31,111 bases of DNA from Candidatus Sigynarchaeota archaeon (GTDB lineage: Archaea; Asgardarchaeota; Jordarchaeia; Jordarchaeales; Jordarchaeaceae), in contig JAUQYY010000373.1 of the NCBI GenBank assembly GCA_030587505.1, positions 1 through 31,111 of the forward strand. Reading direction: 5' to 3'. Under the pieces are notes generated by a model that was not told the DNA's origin, searched no databases, and saw only the letters and a list, made by a program, of their open reading frames with translations. Position 1 is the first letter of the stretch; each line of letters begins with the position of its first letter. The position numbers were made by a program, and so were the translations under genes. Shown here in pieces: positions 23,034 to 31,103 of the stretch.

Positions 23034-24512
23034 GTGGTGAAAATTCTACTCGTGGGAAATGGTGCAAGAGAACACGCCATAGCCGACGCGCTGGCGAGAA
23101 GCACACACAGTCCCAAGATTTACGCCGCAGCAAGCGACAAAAACCCCGGAATAACGCGAATATGCGAAGAAACAGGAGGAGAGATCATCCTAGGAAAGCC
23201 AACCGACCCTAAATTCATTGCAGAAACCGCCCAAAAACTATCAGTCGATTTCGCCTTCATAGGACCCGAAGAGCCGCAATTCCACGGAGTAGCAGACGAA
23301 GTTGAAAAAGCAGGAATCCCATGCGTGGGAGCAAAAAGAGGACCCTCAGAAATCGAGATGTCCAAAGCATTTATGCGAAGACTAATGTGGAAATACGACA
23401 TTCCTGGAAGACTAAGATTCATGGCATTCAAAAACGTCGAAGATGCAATAGCATACATAAACGAGTACGCCGAAAGCGTAGCCCTAAAACCAGCAAGACA
23501 AGCAGGAGGAAAAGGAGTAAAAGTCATCGCCGACCTCCAAGCATACCTCCAACAGGACAAAGCCGAAGTAAAAAGAAAACACGCCCAAGACATATACGAA
23601 AAACACATGAAACCATACACAGACATCGAAGACCGGATACTGATAGAACAGAAAGTAGAAGGGCCGGAATACACAATACAATGCTTCACAGACGGAAAAA
23701 CAGTAAAACCTTTACCACTAGTCCAAGACAACAAAAACGCATACGCCATGGACATCGGCCCTGAGACCGGCGGTATGGGTAGTATCGGAGGACCCGGGCT
23801 GACGCTGCCGTTTATTAGTGAAGAGGAGTATAAACAGTCGGCTATGATAGTGGAAAAGGTTGTTAGGTCTATCGAGAACGAGTTAGGGGAGCCTTACCGT
23901 GGGGTGATTGCGGGTCAGATGATGTTGACGGCGCTGTGGGGTCCGACGATTATTGAGTTCTATTCCAGATTTGGGGACCCGGAGGCTGTAAATGTGCTCC
24001 CGATTCTGGAAACGGATCTGGTGGATATCTCAGAGGCAATTATTGGTGGCAAGCTTCACAAGATTGACTTAGAGTTCAGGGAAACTGCCACGGTTGTGAA
24101 GTGCATAGCACCTAAAGGCTATCCTGATAGAAGGGATTTGGCTAAGGGTCACCCAATAACGGTTAATGAAGAGGCTATCAGAAAAAGGGGCGCCAGGATT
24201 TTTTACGGTTCGGTGGGTTTGAAGAACGGTGAGATGGTCACCGGGGGGTCGAGAGCGGTGGAAATATACGCTGAGGCGGCGTCGATTCCGGAGGCTGCGG
24301 AAATCGCGGAGAGCTGTATAGACAGTGTCAGGCTTAAGGATGACTGGGGGCTGTTTCATCGACCGGACATCGGCAGTGAAACACTTTTGGAGAAGAGAAT
24401 TGAACTGGCGCAGCTGATTCGGGAGATATACAACTATCGCAAGGAGAAGAATCTCATAGGAAGGCAGGTGGACTGGATACCTGGAAGGGGGCGCATAGAG
24501 TACCAGGCATAA
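23034..24512 (+). CDS. purD: PurD, phosphoribosylamine-glycine ligase
   Basis: This ATP-grasp GAR synthetase (492 residues, at the long end for the family) joins glycine to phosphoribosylamine made by PurF. Motifs: VGNGAREHAIADAL at the N-terminus, FIGPEEPQFHGVAD, SVALKPARQAGGKGVKV (ATP binding), DIGPETGGMGSIGG, and IEFYSRFGDPEAVNVLP (metal binding). The start is GTG with AGGAGG seven bases upstream and follows PurF2 by three bases. Base and codon use change abruptly near 23760, in the codons for DIGPETGGMG: the first half uses codons ending in A or C, the second half in G or T. The reading frame is unbroken. See the findings. Confidence 0.95.
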   Translation: MVKILLVGNGAREHAIADALARSTHSPKIYAAASDKNPGITRICEETGGEIILGKPTDPKFIAETAQKLSVDFAFIGPEEPQFHGVADEVEKAGIPCVGAKRGPSEIEMSKAFMRRLMWKYDIPGRLRFMAFKNVEDAIAYINEYAESVALKPARQAGGKGVKVIADLQAYLQQDKAEVKRKHAQDIYEKHMKPYTDIEDRILIEQKVEGPEYTIQCFTDGKTVKPLPLVQDNKNAYAMDIGPETGGMGSIGGPGLTLPFISEEEYKQSAMIVEKVVRSIENELGEPYRGVIAGQMMLTALWGPTIIEFYSRFGDPEAVNVLPILETDLVDISEAIIGGKLHKIDLEFRETATVVKCIAPKGYPDRRDLAKGHPITVNEEAIRKRGARIFYGSVGLKNGEMVTGGSRAVEIYAEAASIPEAAEIAESCIDSVRLKDDWGLFHRPDIGSETLLEKRIELAQLIREIYNYRKEKNLIGRQVDWIPGRGRIEYQA

Positions 24513-24516
24513 TACC

Positions 24517-24527
24517 TTTTTTCTTCT
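24517..24527 (+). terminator. T-rich terminator after purD
   Basis: The run ttttttcttctt begins about five bases after the purD stop, ending the purQLFFD unit. Confidence 0.55.
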
Positions 24528-24562
24528 TAACTTTCATCAATTCGTGCCCACAAAGGTTTTTT

Positions 24563-24577
24563 AGATTAGTGTAATCT
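24563..24577. promoter_or_regulatory. Palindrome AGATTAGTGTAATCT before purE
   Basis: Six perfect base pairs flank GTG. It stands directly before a TATA-like aaaatat (24579-24585), about 65 bases upstream of the purE ATG, as a regulator-binding site would. A half-site tagatta recurs at 24635-24641 at the purE start. Confidence 0.4.
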
Positions 24578-24640
24578 GAAAATATGGTAGATTGAAATAG
24601 TCGTCGATTTTTCGGTTGATAGAATGGATGGTGTTAGATT

Positions 24641-25045
24641 ATGGCTGATGAGAAGCCTCTGGTTTCGATTGTTATGGGCAGCGAGTCGGATAGAGAAATA
24701 GCAATGAAGGCCGCCGAGGTTCTGGATAATAACGGTGTGTCTCATGAGGTTAGGGTTCTCTCCGCTCACAGAAATCCGAAAGAATTAGAGGAATATATCA
24801 ACGCGGCGGAGTCAAAGGTTTTCATCGCGGTAGCGGGGCTGGCCGCTCACCTACCCGGATTTATTGCTTCGAGGACGGAGAAGCCGGTAATCGGGGTGCC
24901 GGTGAGTTCCAAACTGGGTGGCTTGGACGCGTTGCTTTCAATAGTGCAGATGCCCTCCGGTGTTCCTGTAGCCTGTGTAGGCATCGACAACGCTCGAAAC
25001 GCTGCCTATCTGGCTCTCAGAATACTAAAACTAATCAAAGATTAA
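24641..25045 (+). CDS. purE: PurE, AIR carboxylase catalytic protein
   Basis: PurE handles the AIR to CAIR step (134 residues). Motifs: MGSESDREIAMKAAE, VLSAHRNPKELEEY, AVAGLAAHLPGFIASRT and GVPVSSKLGGLDALLSIVQMPSGVPV. The AGGAAHLPG motif of most PurE proteins reads AGLAAHLPG here. No purK (CAIR precursor) gene lies nearby. GGATGG lies about eight bases before the ATG. The gene has its own promoter region after the purD terminator and is followed by a flavoprotein gene 25 bases later. The start of the gene is G/T-rich like the second half of purD. Confidence 0.95.
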   Translation: MADEKPLVSIVMGSESDREIAMKAAEVLDNNGVSHEVRVLSAHRNPKELEEYINAAESKVFIAVAGLAAHLPGFIASRTEKPVIGVPVSSKLGGLDALLSIVQMPSGVPVACVGIDNARNAAYLALRILKLIKD

Positions 25046-25070
25046 AACTCGAAGGGATGGAACAAGAAAA

Positions 25071-26444
25071 TTGAATTTTAGGGTAGCCATAGTAGGCGCG
25101 GGGTCGGCGGGGTTAGCCGCGGCCTGGGAACTCACGAGGAAAAACGTGAGAGACATTGTAATAATTGACCTGGGAAAGGCAGCCTCCAAAAGGCACTGTC
25201 CAATGCTTAAGAGCCACGGGACGTGTGTGCACTGCAAGCCATGCGATATAATGTGTGGAATCGGTGGCGCGGGAATGTACTCCAGCGGACTCTTGAACCT
25301 AAACCCTTACATAGGCGGGGACCTGACCGAGTTCACCGAAAATGAGGAGGAAGCGTGGAACCTTGTTAACCTTGTGGATCGAATGTTCCTTGAAAACGGT
25401 GCCCCTAACAACCTCTTTAAGCCCGATGAGGATAAGATAAAGGAGCTTGAGAGAAAGGCTTCCTCCGCGGATATCAGGTTCATTCCGATAACCCAGAGAC
25501 TAATCGGTACGGAGAACACCTCCAGAGTAATAGGGAACATTCACTCCAGATTGGAGAGTAGGGGAGTAAAGTTCCTTCTGGAAACAAAAGTCAAAGAGAT
25601 TAGAGAGGGGGAATTAATCCTTGAGAACGGTGAGAGAATAGGATTCGAATACTGTATTGTTGCACCCGGAAGATCGGGAATGAAATGGCTGGAATGGCAG
25701 ATGAGCAGGATGGGTATCGAAACCCAGTACATGCCAGTAGACATAGGGGTGAGAGTAGAGGTCCCAGCTAGCATAATGGAACCCGTGTGCAGCATCCAGC
25801 ACGACCCCAAGTTCCACATTCGCACATCAACCTTTGACGACTTTGTCAGAACGTTCTGCGTAAACCACAGGGGATTCGTGGTTATGGAGTCCTACGAAGA
25901 CCACATCGGAGTAAACGGGTACTCCTTCATAAAGGAAAAGTCTAACAACACAAACTTCGCCCTGCTTGTAAGAGTCGGTCTCACCGAACCACTTGAAGAC
26001 ACCACAGCTTACGGTAGGTCCATAGCAACACAGGTCACAATCCTCGGAGGTGGAAAACCCCTGCTACAGAGGCTGGGCGATCTGAGACGGGGAAGGAGAT
26101 CCTACTGGTCCAGAATAGAGAGAGGCGCGGTGAAACCCACCCTCCCATCAGCCAATCCCGGCGACATATCAATCGGAATCCCCTACAGAATCCTGACGGA
26201 TATTCTTGAGGGATTGGAAAAACTTGACAGAGTAATTCCAGGAGTTGCGGGCGATTCAACCCTACTCTACGCGCCCGAAATCAAATACTCAGCGAAGAGA
26301 GTGCTCACAAACAAAAACCTAGAAACAGGGGTATCAAACATATTTGTCGCGGGAGACGGCGCCGGTGTTTCGAGGGGTATAGTGACCGCGGCGGCAACGG
26401 GAATAATAGCTGCACGCGGCATTCTCAAAAAACTGGGTTCATAA
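25071..26444 (+). CDS. COG2509-type FAD-dependent dehydrogenase with Cys cluster
   Basis: A 457-residue flavoprotein with an N-terminal FAD motif (VAIVGAGSAGLAAAWEL, residues 5-21) and a C-terminal FAD motif (IFVAGDGAGVSRGIVTAA). Right after the first strand-helix unit it has five cysteines, Cys43, 52, 55, 58 and 62 (CPMLKSHGTCVHCKPCDIMC), then GIGGAG. This is the signature of the 'uncharacterized FAD-dependent dehydrogenase' family (COG2509) and suggests an iron-sulfur or zinc site. The substrate is unknown. The start is TTG, 25 bases after purE, with a weak site upstream, so co-transcription with purE is likely. A T-tract follows its stop. Confidence 0.85.
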   Translation: MNFRVAIVGAGSAGLAAAWELTRKNVRDIVIIDLGKAASKRHCPMLKSHGTCVHCKPCDIMCGIGGAGMYSSGLLNLNPYIGGDLTEFTENEEEAWNLVNLVDRMFLENGAPNNLFKPDEDKIKELERKASSADIRFIPITQRLIGTENTSRVIGNIHSRLESRGVKFLLETKVKEIREGELILENGERIGFEYCIVAPGRSGMKWLEWQMSRMGIETQYMPVDIGVRVEVPASIMEPVCSIQHDPKFHIRTSTFDDFVRTFCVNHRGFVVMESYEDHIGVNGYSFIKEKSNNTNFALLVRVGLTEPLEDTTAYGRSIATQVTILGGGKPLLQRLGDLRRGRRSYWSRIERGAVKPTLPSANPGDISIGIPYRILTDILEGLEKLDRVIPGVAGDSTLLYAPEIKYSAKRVLTNKNLETGVSNIFVAGDGAGVSRGIVTAAATGIIAARGILKKLGS

Positions 26445-26454
26445 TTCTTTTTTT
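26445..26454 (+). terminator. T-tract terminator after the FAD dehydrogenase
   Basis: A seven-T run within ttcttttttt starts immediately after the stop codon and probably ends the purE transcript. Confidence 0.55.
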
Positions 26455-26540
26455 CAAACATCCGCAGTAAACTATTTCAAGGGTAATTCGAACGTCGACG
26501 AAAAAACTAGCAGTCAGAAAAGGGTGGGTACCCAATATTC

Positions 26541-26548
26541 CTATATAC
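26541..26548 (+). promoter_or_regulatory. TATA box before the basic-tailed unknown gene
   Basis: CTATATAC at 26541-26548 predicts transcription from about 26571, which coincides with the ATG of an 11-codon frame at 26573. Confidence 0.5.
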
Positions 26549-26572
26549 TTTTGTTTGGTAAAAGGTATTGGA

Positions 26573-26608
26573 ATGAACAACTATTTCGATGCTTCACAGA
26601 GCTACTAG
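26573..26608 (+). CDS. Possible leaderless 11-codon upstream ORF
   Basis: ATG at 26573 (MNNYFDASQSY, stop TAG) begins at the predicted transcription start. Its stop lies four bases before the GGAGG that serves the next gene, so a ribosome finishing here would be placed to re-initiate. Translation is unproven. Confidence 0.28.
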   Translation: MNNYFDASQSY

Positions 26609-26626
26609 AGCGGAGGCGTGGTTTCA

Positions 26627-27196
26627 ATGAGTTTTACAGATGCCGGATGGGCGGATTTAGAAGCCCTAGAGAACATCAACGAGTTCTTTAAGCTTTTAAA
26701 GCGTGGGGTAGAACGGTTAAAGAATAATGAATTTGAAGAGGCGTTGTCTTCTCTGTCTGACGCATCGACACTTATGTACATAAGCCTCACTCGAACAATC
26801 ACCCAAAATGTTACGTACAGACACGTATGGGGAATAATCGTGCAGTTTAATCTGCTGGTTACTTCGCTCACGCTTAGTTTTCTCACCAGAGCAAAACAAA
26901 AAAAGAAAGAAGCGAGAGAGAGGTTAGGCGGTGCAACCGCCCTCCTAGCCCTGTGCACAGCTTTCCTTAATCCGATGATAAGAACCACAATCGAACAAAA
27001 AACAAAACCAGACGGTTACACCCTATCCGAGAAGGATAGATATCTCCTAGCTAACATAATACGCCTAAACGAAATAGTTAGAGAATTTAAAAAGCAGTTT
27101 GAAAAGAAAGAAGAAAAAAGCACAGTGAAGAAGCGAAAAAGAACAACCCGGAAAAAGAGGAAACGTGAACGCCAAGAGGAAGCCACCCTCATTTAA
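26627..27196 (+). CDS. Unknown helical protein with Lys/Arg-rich tail
   Basis: I recognise no family for this 189-residue protein. The first two thirds are predicted helical, with one hydrophobic stretch (VWGIIVQFNLLVTSLTLSFL) that could be a membrane segment or a buried core helix. The last 35 residues are very basic (KKRKRTTRKKRKRERQEE), suited to binding nucleic acid or acidic lipid. I choose the ATG at 26627 because GGAGG (26612-26616) is ten bases upstream; the GTG at 26618 lies too close to that site. Its 3' end overlaps the convergent glycosidase gene by eight bases. Confidence 0.65.
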   Translation: MSFTDAGWADLEALENINEFFKLLKRGVERLKNNEFEEALSSLSDASTLMYISLTRTITQNVTYRHVWGIIVQFNLLVTSLTLSFLTRAKQKKKEARERLGGATALLALCTAFLNPMIRTTIEQKTKPDGYTLSEKDRYLLANIIRLNEIVREFKKQFEKKEEKSTVKKRKRTTRKKRKRERQEEATLI

Positions 27197-29219
27197 CCAG
27201 CTCGGTTTCCTCCTGATTTTTCGAAATTAGCTCACCTTCCTTGGTGAAAAGCTCGGCGTGAAGTAGATATTTTCCTGGCGGACAGTCAGAAAAATCGAAA
27301 GCATACTCGGTCTTCACCACACTGTCGGATGGGACATTTACGGTCGCTTGTCTTTGATATAGCGTGTTACCAGCCTCATCCTTCAACCTGTAAACCAGCC
27401 TCGCCTCGGAATAACTCTTGCGCAGGTCGTTTACAATCCAGATGAACCCCTTATTGTTGGGTTTCACCGGGTCGCCGATTTCAATGCTTACAAGCACTGG
27501 TTGAAACCCTGTTTTGAGAGCGTAGTAACCCTTCTTCGGCTGACGATAATAGTCCACCACACTCCAGGTTATCGATGGCCAACAGTCAACAAACATGAAC
27601 TGAAAAATTCCAGTCATCGGGTTATACTTCGCCCTTCTGTAAGTTTCAATAGCATACTTGAGCAGCCTATACTGGTAGTTCTGACTGTTAGCAACAAACT
27701 CTTCCAAAGACTCTCCGAGTTCCACTTTCGCGATCTGGAAGGTTTGCCTGTATTGAAAGTCGTGAAAAGCCCACCTTTCCCAGTTAGGAGGCCACAGGTC
27801 CTCCTGAGGCATCATCTTTTTCATGGTCTCCACGTTTGGAAGTGCTTGGGCGCCAAACTCGTTACAGAAGGGCTGGGCTAGAAGCTTTGAAAATTTTCGA
27901 TAATCTTCCTCATACCAGCCAGGGTAAATGTGAAATTCTGTTGTTGACGCAAGGTCCACGTAGCGAGTAGCATCCTCCTCCTTAGCGGCGGTTAGCAGGA
28001 GGGAATCAAGACTCCTGAGTTGATGTAAATCGGGTTCGTTATGGCAGCACCAAACAACGATACAGGGATGATTGTAAAAAGTGTTGACCATATCCTTAAT
28101 CTGACTAACAGCCTTCTCTGCGAAATCGTCCGACCTTGAATACCACCACTGCAGGGCAAAATCCTGCCAAACCATGAACCCGTTCTCGTCACAGGCGGAG
28201 TAGAACTCTTCCCGGTTAACGTGAGCGTGCACCCGCACCGCGTTAATATTCGCTTCTCTCAGAAGCCTCATATCGGTTGCTATCAAATCGGGCGTGTACT
28301 CCGAAAGCCACTGGGTGGGGATAATGTTGGTTCCCCTAACAAAAATCCGTTGACCATTAAGATACCAGTTCCACCCGGAATCTACCCTAACCTCTCTAAT
28401 ACCAAATCGCTCCCTAACCGAATCAAGCAGGCTTTCACCATCTCTTACAACAACTGTTAAGTAGTACAGATTCGGGTCCCCACGATCCCAAGTCCACCAC
28501 ATTTCCGGTCTCCTAATAGTCTGAACAAAAAATTCCCTACGTTTACCCTTCCCCAGGAAAACACGCCTATGCTTTGAAAATTTATCTCCCGAAAAGTTTG
28601 CGTGTTCAATTTCGATCCCAATCGTTACCTCTTTAGAGTTACCGAGATTTTCAATCTCAATCTGGGCGATTATTCTGGCGGTCTTCTCTGATTCAATTTT
28701 TGGTGAGATTTTAACGTTAGACACCCTGATTTTGTTTGCAATCAGCAAATCAACATCATTCCATATACCTCCCGTATTGTAGTCCTGACCATGCTCCGGA
28801 TCCCAAGAACCCGGACGACAATCATGATGGTTGAGAACCCCCTTAATCAGCATCTTATGACTCGGCCAAACAGGCTTCTCCTCCCTCGGTGAACTCACCC
28901 TAACAAGCAGGGAGTTCTCCTCCCCAATAATCTCCGTGACATTAAACATAAAGGGTTGAAAATACCCCTCGTGATGCCCCACAAAAACACCGTTAAGATA
29001 GACATCGGCAAAATAGTCGACACCCTTGAAACTAAGCCAAAACTCCTTGTCAGCGGGCTTCTCATCCAGCTGAAAACTCTTCCGAAAATAAACGGTGCCC
29101 GCGAAATTCAGTCCCCTAAGATACCAATTCGCAGGAAGCAGCATCTCATCCCAATCCGAATCATCATCAGGAACAGATTCCAAACTGTATTTCCATTTCC
29201 CATTCAAACTCAAACGCAT
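27189..29219 (-). CDS. Glycoside hydrolase family 2 (beta-mannosidase/galactosidase-like)
   Basis: A 676-residue retaining exo-glycosidase with the usual GH2 order: sugar-binding jelly-roll domain (about 1-160, LNGKWKYSLE and YLNGVFVGHHEGYF), an immunoglobulin-like domain (about 165-275), then a TIM barrel (RVRGTN-like FVRGTNII, MRLLREANINAVRVH) with acid/base Glu395 in CHNEPD and nucleophile Glu454 in CNEFGAQ, followed by a C-terminal beta domain. It has no signal peptide, so it works in the cytoplasm on imported or internal sugars. The exact sugar cannot be told; the overall look is nearest beta-mannosidase or exo-glucosaminidase types. TATA-like runs lie at 29232-29244 and 29273-29287 on the minus strand. 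No sugar transporter lies nearby. Confidence 0.9.
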   Translation of the reverse strand: MRLSLNGKWKYSLESVPDDDSDWDEMLLPANWYLRGLNFAGTVYFRKSFQLDEKPADKEFWLSFKGVDYFADVYLNGVFVGHHEGYFQPFMFNVTEIIGEENSLLVRVSSPREEKPVWPSHKMLIKGVLNHHDCRPGSWDPEHGQDYNTGGIWNDVDLLIANKIRVSNVKISPKIESEKTARIIAQIEIENLGNSKEVTIGIEIEHANFSGDKFSKHRRVFLGKGKRREFFVQTIRRPEMWWTWDRGDPNLYYLTVVVRDGESLLDSVRERFGIREVRVDSGWNWYLNGQRIFVRGTNIIPTQWLSEYTPDLIATDMRLLREANINAVRVHAHVNREEFYSACDENGFMVWQDFALQWWYSRSDDFAEKAVSQIKDMVNTFYNHPCIVVWCCHNEPDLHQLRSLDSLLLTAAKEEDATRYVDLASTTEFHIYPGWYEEDYRKFSKLLAQPFCNEFGAQALPNVETMKKMMPQEDLWPPNWERWAFHDFQYRQTFQIAKVELGESLEEFVANSQNYQYRLLKYAIETYRRAKYNPMTGIFQFMFVDCWPSITWSVVDYYRQPKKGYYALKTGFQPVLVSIEIGDPVKPNNKGFIWIVNDLRKSYSEARLVYRLKDEAGNTLYQRQATVNVPSDSVVKTEYAFDFSDCPPGKYLLHAELFTKEGELISKNQEETELVK

Positions 29220-29402
29220 TCAACGACCGCCTTAATAATTATTACACACAAAAGTCTCTTTGAGAAAGGACTCACAAAAATATTCTCCTACATAGATTCC
29301 TTTAAAAGGTTTTTAAAGGGTTTCAACCATCCAACTTCAAATCAAAGAAAGGGATTTATAACGTGTAAAAAGAAACTGAATACTGTCAGCCGAAAACCAC
29401 TC

Positions 29403-29410
29403 GTATAATA
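29403..29410 (+). promoter_or_regulatory. TATA box placed for a leaderless GTG start
   Basis: GTATAATA at 29403-29410 lies about 22 bases before the GTG at 29429, so the message would begin at the start codon. No ribosome-binding site is seen, which agrees. Confidence 0.45.
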
Positions 29411-29428
29411 GGACAACAAGCTGTCAAA

Positions 29429-29923
29429 GTGAGGCGGTTGAGGTACTGGTTAGTTCCACCGGAAACACTGAGGCATAAGTGTTTGGAATTCATAATTCTG
29501 GAGGGATACTTTAACCCGAAGACGTTTTCGGAGCTCGAATACTCTCTACATAACCAGGAATACCCCCACAGAGCCCTTATACGGGAGCTGTGCAGAAACG
29601 TTAGGCGCCCAGAAATCTGTGAAAAATGCCAAGCCACCTGCACTTGGAAAGAATTATGCGAAGAAGTAAAAAACTTACACATCGAAAGAAGCCCGCCGTG
29701 CATACAAAAAGCCTACAGAAGTGGAAGGTTTCGATTGGTTGAATTCTACTTCGGACTACTGGGGGTTCTTCCGAACACAAAGAAAAGAAACATCCTGATG
29801 AAATGTGATTACATGAAAAAGAAAAAACTGTGTGACCCCGATATTTTTTGCAAGAGCATTAAGACAGGAAATCTAACAGAGTATTACAACATCCGCCTAA
29901 GAAAAAAGATCGCAAACAGATAA
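29429..29923 (+). CDS. Unknown cysteine-rich basic protein
   Basis: I recognise no family for this 164-residue protein. It is basic and has about twelve cysteines, including a cluster EICEKCQATCTWKELC near the middle and KCDYMKKKKLCDPDIFC near the end, which suggests a metal-binding or iron-sulfur fold. The N-terminal part (PPETLRHKCLEFIILEGYFN; FSELEYSLHNQEYPHRALIRELC) looks like a small helical, possibly winged-helix, domain. The GTG start lacks a Shine-Dalgarno site but has a well-placed TATA box; TTG at 29438 is an alternative. It lies alone between two minus-strand genes and converges on the second flavoprotein gene. Confidence 0.65.
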   Translation: MRRLRYWLVPPETLRHKCLEFIILEGYFNPKTFSELEYSLHNQEYPHRALIRELCRNVRRPEICEKCQATCTWKELCEEVKNLHIERSPPCIQKAYRSGRFRLVEFYFGLLGVLPNTKKRNILMKCDYMKKKKLCDPDIFCKSIKTGNLTEYYNIRLRKKIANR

Positions 29924-29960
29924 AGCCGAAGGGCGCCTCGTTACGAGAAAAAAATTATTA

Positions 29961-31052
29961 TCAAAGTCTTTTCCAGAGCTTCTGAGCGATTTCGGATGCG
30001 CGGTGTTTCTGCCAAAGTTCAAGATATCTCATTATGCTCTCATCGTTCTTGTAAACATCGAACACTATGTCATACTTGGCCTTCAGCACAGGCAGGAAGG
30101 AGTCCTTCAAGGCATCCTCATAGTCGCAGAGTCCTTCCAGACTCCCCTCGTCTAGGGCATTGATAATCGTCTTCGCCGCCAGTTCTCCGGATTCAAGAGC
30201 ATAGGGAATTCCCTTTCCAGAAATGGGATCCACCAAGCCCGCGGCGTCCCCAACGGCTAAAACACCTTTCTCAATAAATGTGTCGCGGCTCTTTAATGGA
30301 ACTAGATGAGCCGAGGTTCTAATGGTTTCACCACTCGAGAGTATTTCCTTCACAGGCTCATATTCAAGAAACTTTTCGAAAGCGTTCCTAGTGTTTGTAA
30401 TCTCGGAGAGCAGGCAGCCCCACCCCAAACTTATCACATTTCTCTTCGGGAAAGCCCAGCCATACCCGAACTTGCTGATGTCCTTCCCGAAGTAGAAGTT
30501 AATGGTTTTCTCGCCGATAATCTCGGCTATTCTCTCCCTGTTAGAAAGGATCTCCTTTTGTATAGTCAGGTAAACCTCATTCGGTTTGAATGGGCTCCAG
30601 CCTATAGATTTCAGCGTAGCAGAATTCACTCCGTCCGCCGCAACAATAATTTTGGCTTCAACCTTACCTCGCCTCAGTCCGAGTCTATAGTGATCATCCT
30701 TCCAGGTAACACTCTTAACGGCTTGTAATTCCCTAAGTTTAGCGCCAGCTGCCGCTGCGAGGTACTGGAAATAGCCGTCAAATTTCAAACGCCAAACAAC
30801 TGCACCAAAACCAATCCGGTGGTAAACCCTACCGGAGGTATGATAGAGTACCAGTGATTCCACTTCTCGTTCAATTACCTCCTCCGGAAGCTTATACTTT
30901 GGCACGAGTGTTAGCTCTATGGCGCCCCCACACGGCTTGTATCGGGGAATCTCCTCTTTGTCGATCAGAATTACTTTGCACCCTGCCTCTGCGATAAGCT
31001 TAGCAGATATGGAACCGGAAGGCCCGGCGCCTATCACAGCCACGTCATACAA
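29961..31052 (-). CDS. Second geranylgeranyl-reductase-family FAD protein
   Basis: A 363-residue flavoprotein of the same family as the one at 6801-8021 but clearly diverged and shorter. It has GAGPSG (residues 8-13), the family motif PRYKPCGGAIE with Cys41, AADGVNSATLK, WAFPKRNVISLGWG and the second FAD motif VGDAAGLVDPISGKGIPYAL. Likely it reduces isoprenoid double bonds in lipids, quinones or dolichol-like carriers; the exact substrate is not visible. The start is TTG with GAGGGT eight bases upstream; no ATG is available in frame before a stop. A TATA box lies at the window edge with a long inverted repeat between it and the start. Confidence 0.87.
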   Translation of the reverse strand: MYDVAVIGAGPSGSISAKLIAEAGCKVILIDKEEIPRYKPCGGAIELTLVPKYKLPEEVIEREVESLVLYHTSGRVYHRIGFGAVVWRLKFDGYFQYLAAAAGAKLRELQAVKSVTWKDDHYRLGLRRGKVEAKIIVAADGVNSATLKSIGWSPFKPNEVYLTIQKEILSNRERIAEIIGEKTINFYFGKDISKFGYGWAFPKRNVISLGWGCLLSEITNTRNAFEKFLEYEPVKEILSSGETIRTSAHLVPLKSRDTFIEKGVLAVGDAAGLVDPISGKGIPYALESGELAAKTIINALDEGSLEGLCDYEDALKDSFLPVLKAKYDIVFDVYKNDESIMRYLELWQKHRASEIAQKLWKRL

Positions 31053-31065
31053 ATAGTTTGACCCT

Positions 31066-31093
31066 CACTACACCTTTTACTGTAAAAGTAGTG
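31066..31093. promoter_or_regulatory. Long inverted repeat at the start site of the second flavoprotein gene
   Basis: TTTTAC/GTAAAA around a single T (31075-31087) is flanked by CACTAC (31066-31071) and GTAGTG (31088-31093), with a three-base bulge on one side. It lies just downstream of the TATA box, over the predicted start site, where a repressor would bind; as RNA it could also fold. Confidence 0.5.
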
Positions 31094-31103
31094 GAGAACC
31101 ACA

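Noticed and set aside
22229..23212. A 327-codon plus-strand open frame across PurF2 and PurD, very rich in Arg, Lys, Thr and Ser
   Set aside because: The region has so little T that stop codons are rare in every plus frame. The two true genes are certain by motif, and this frame has no site, family or sensible composition.
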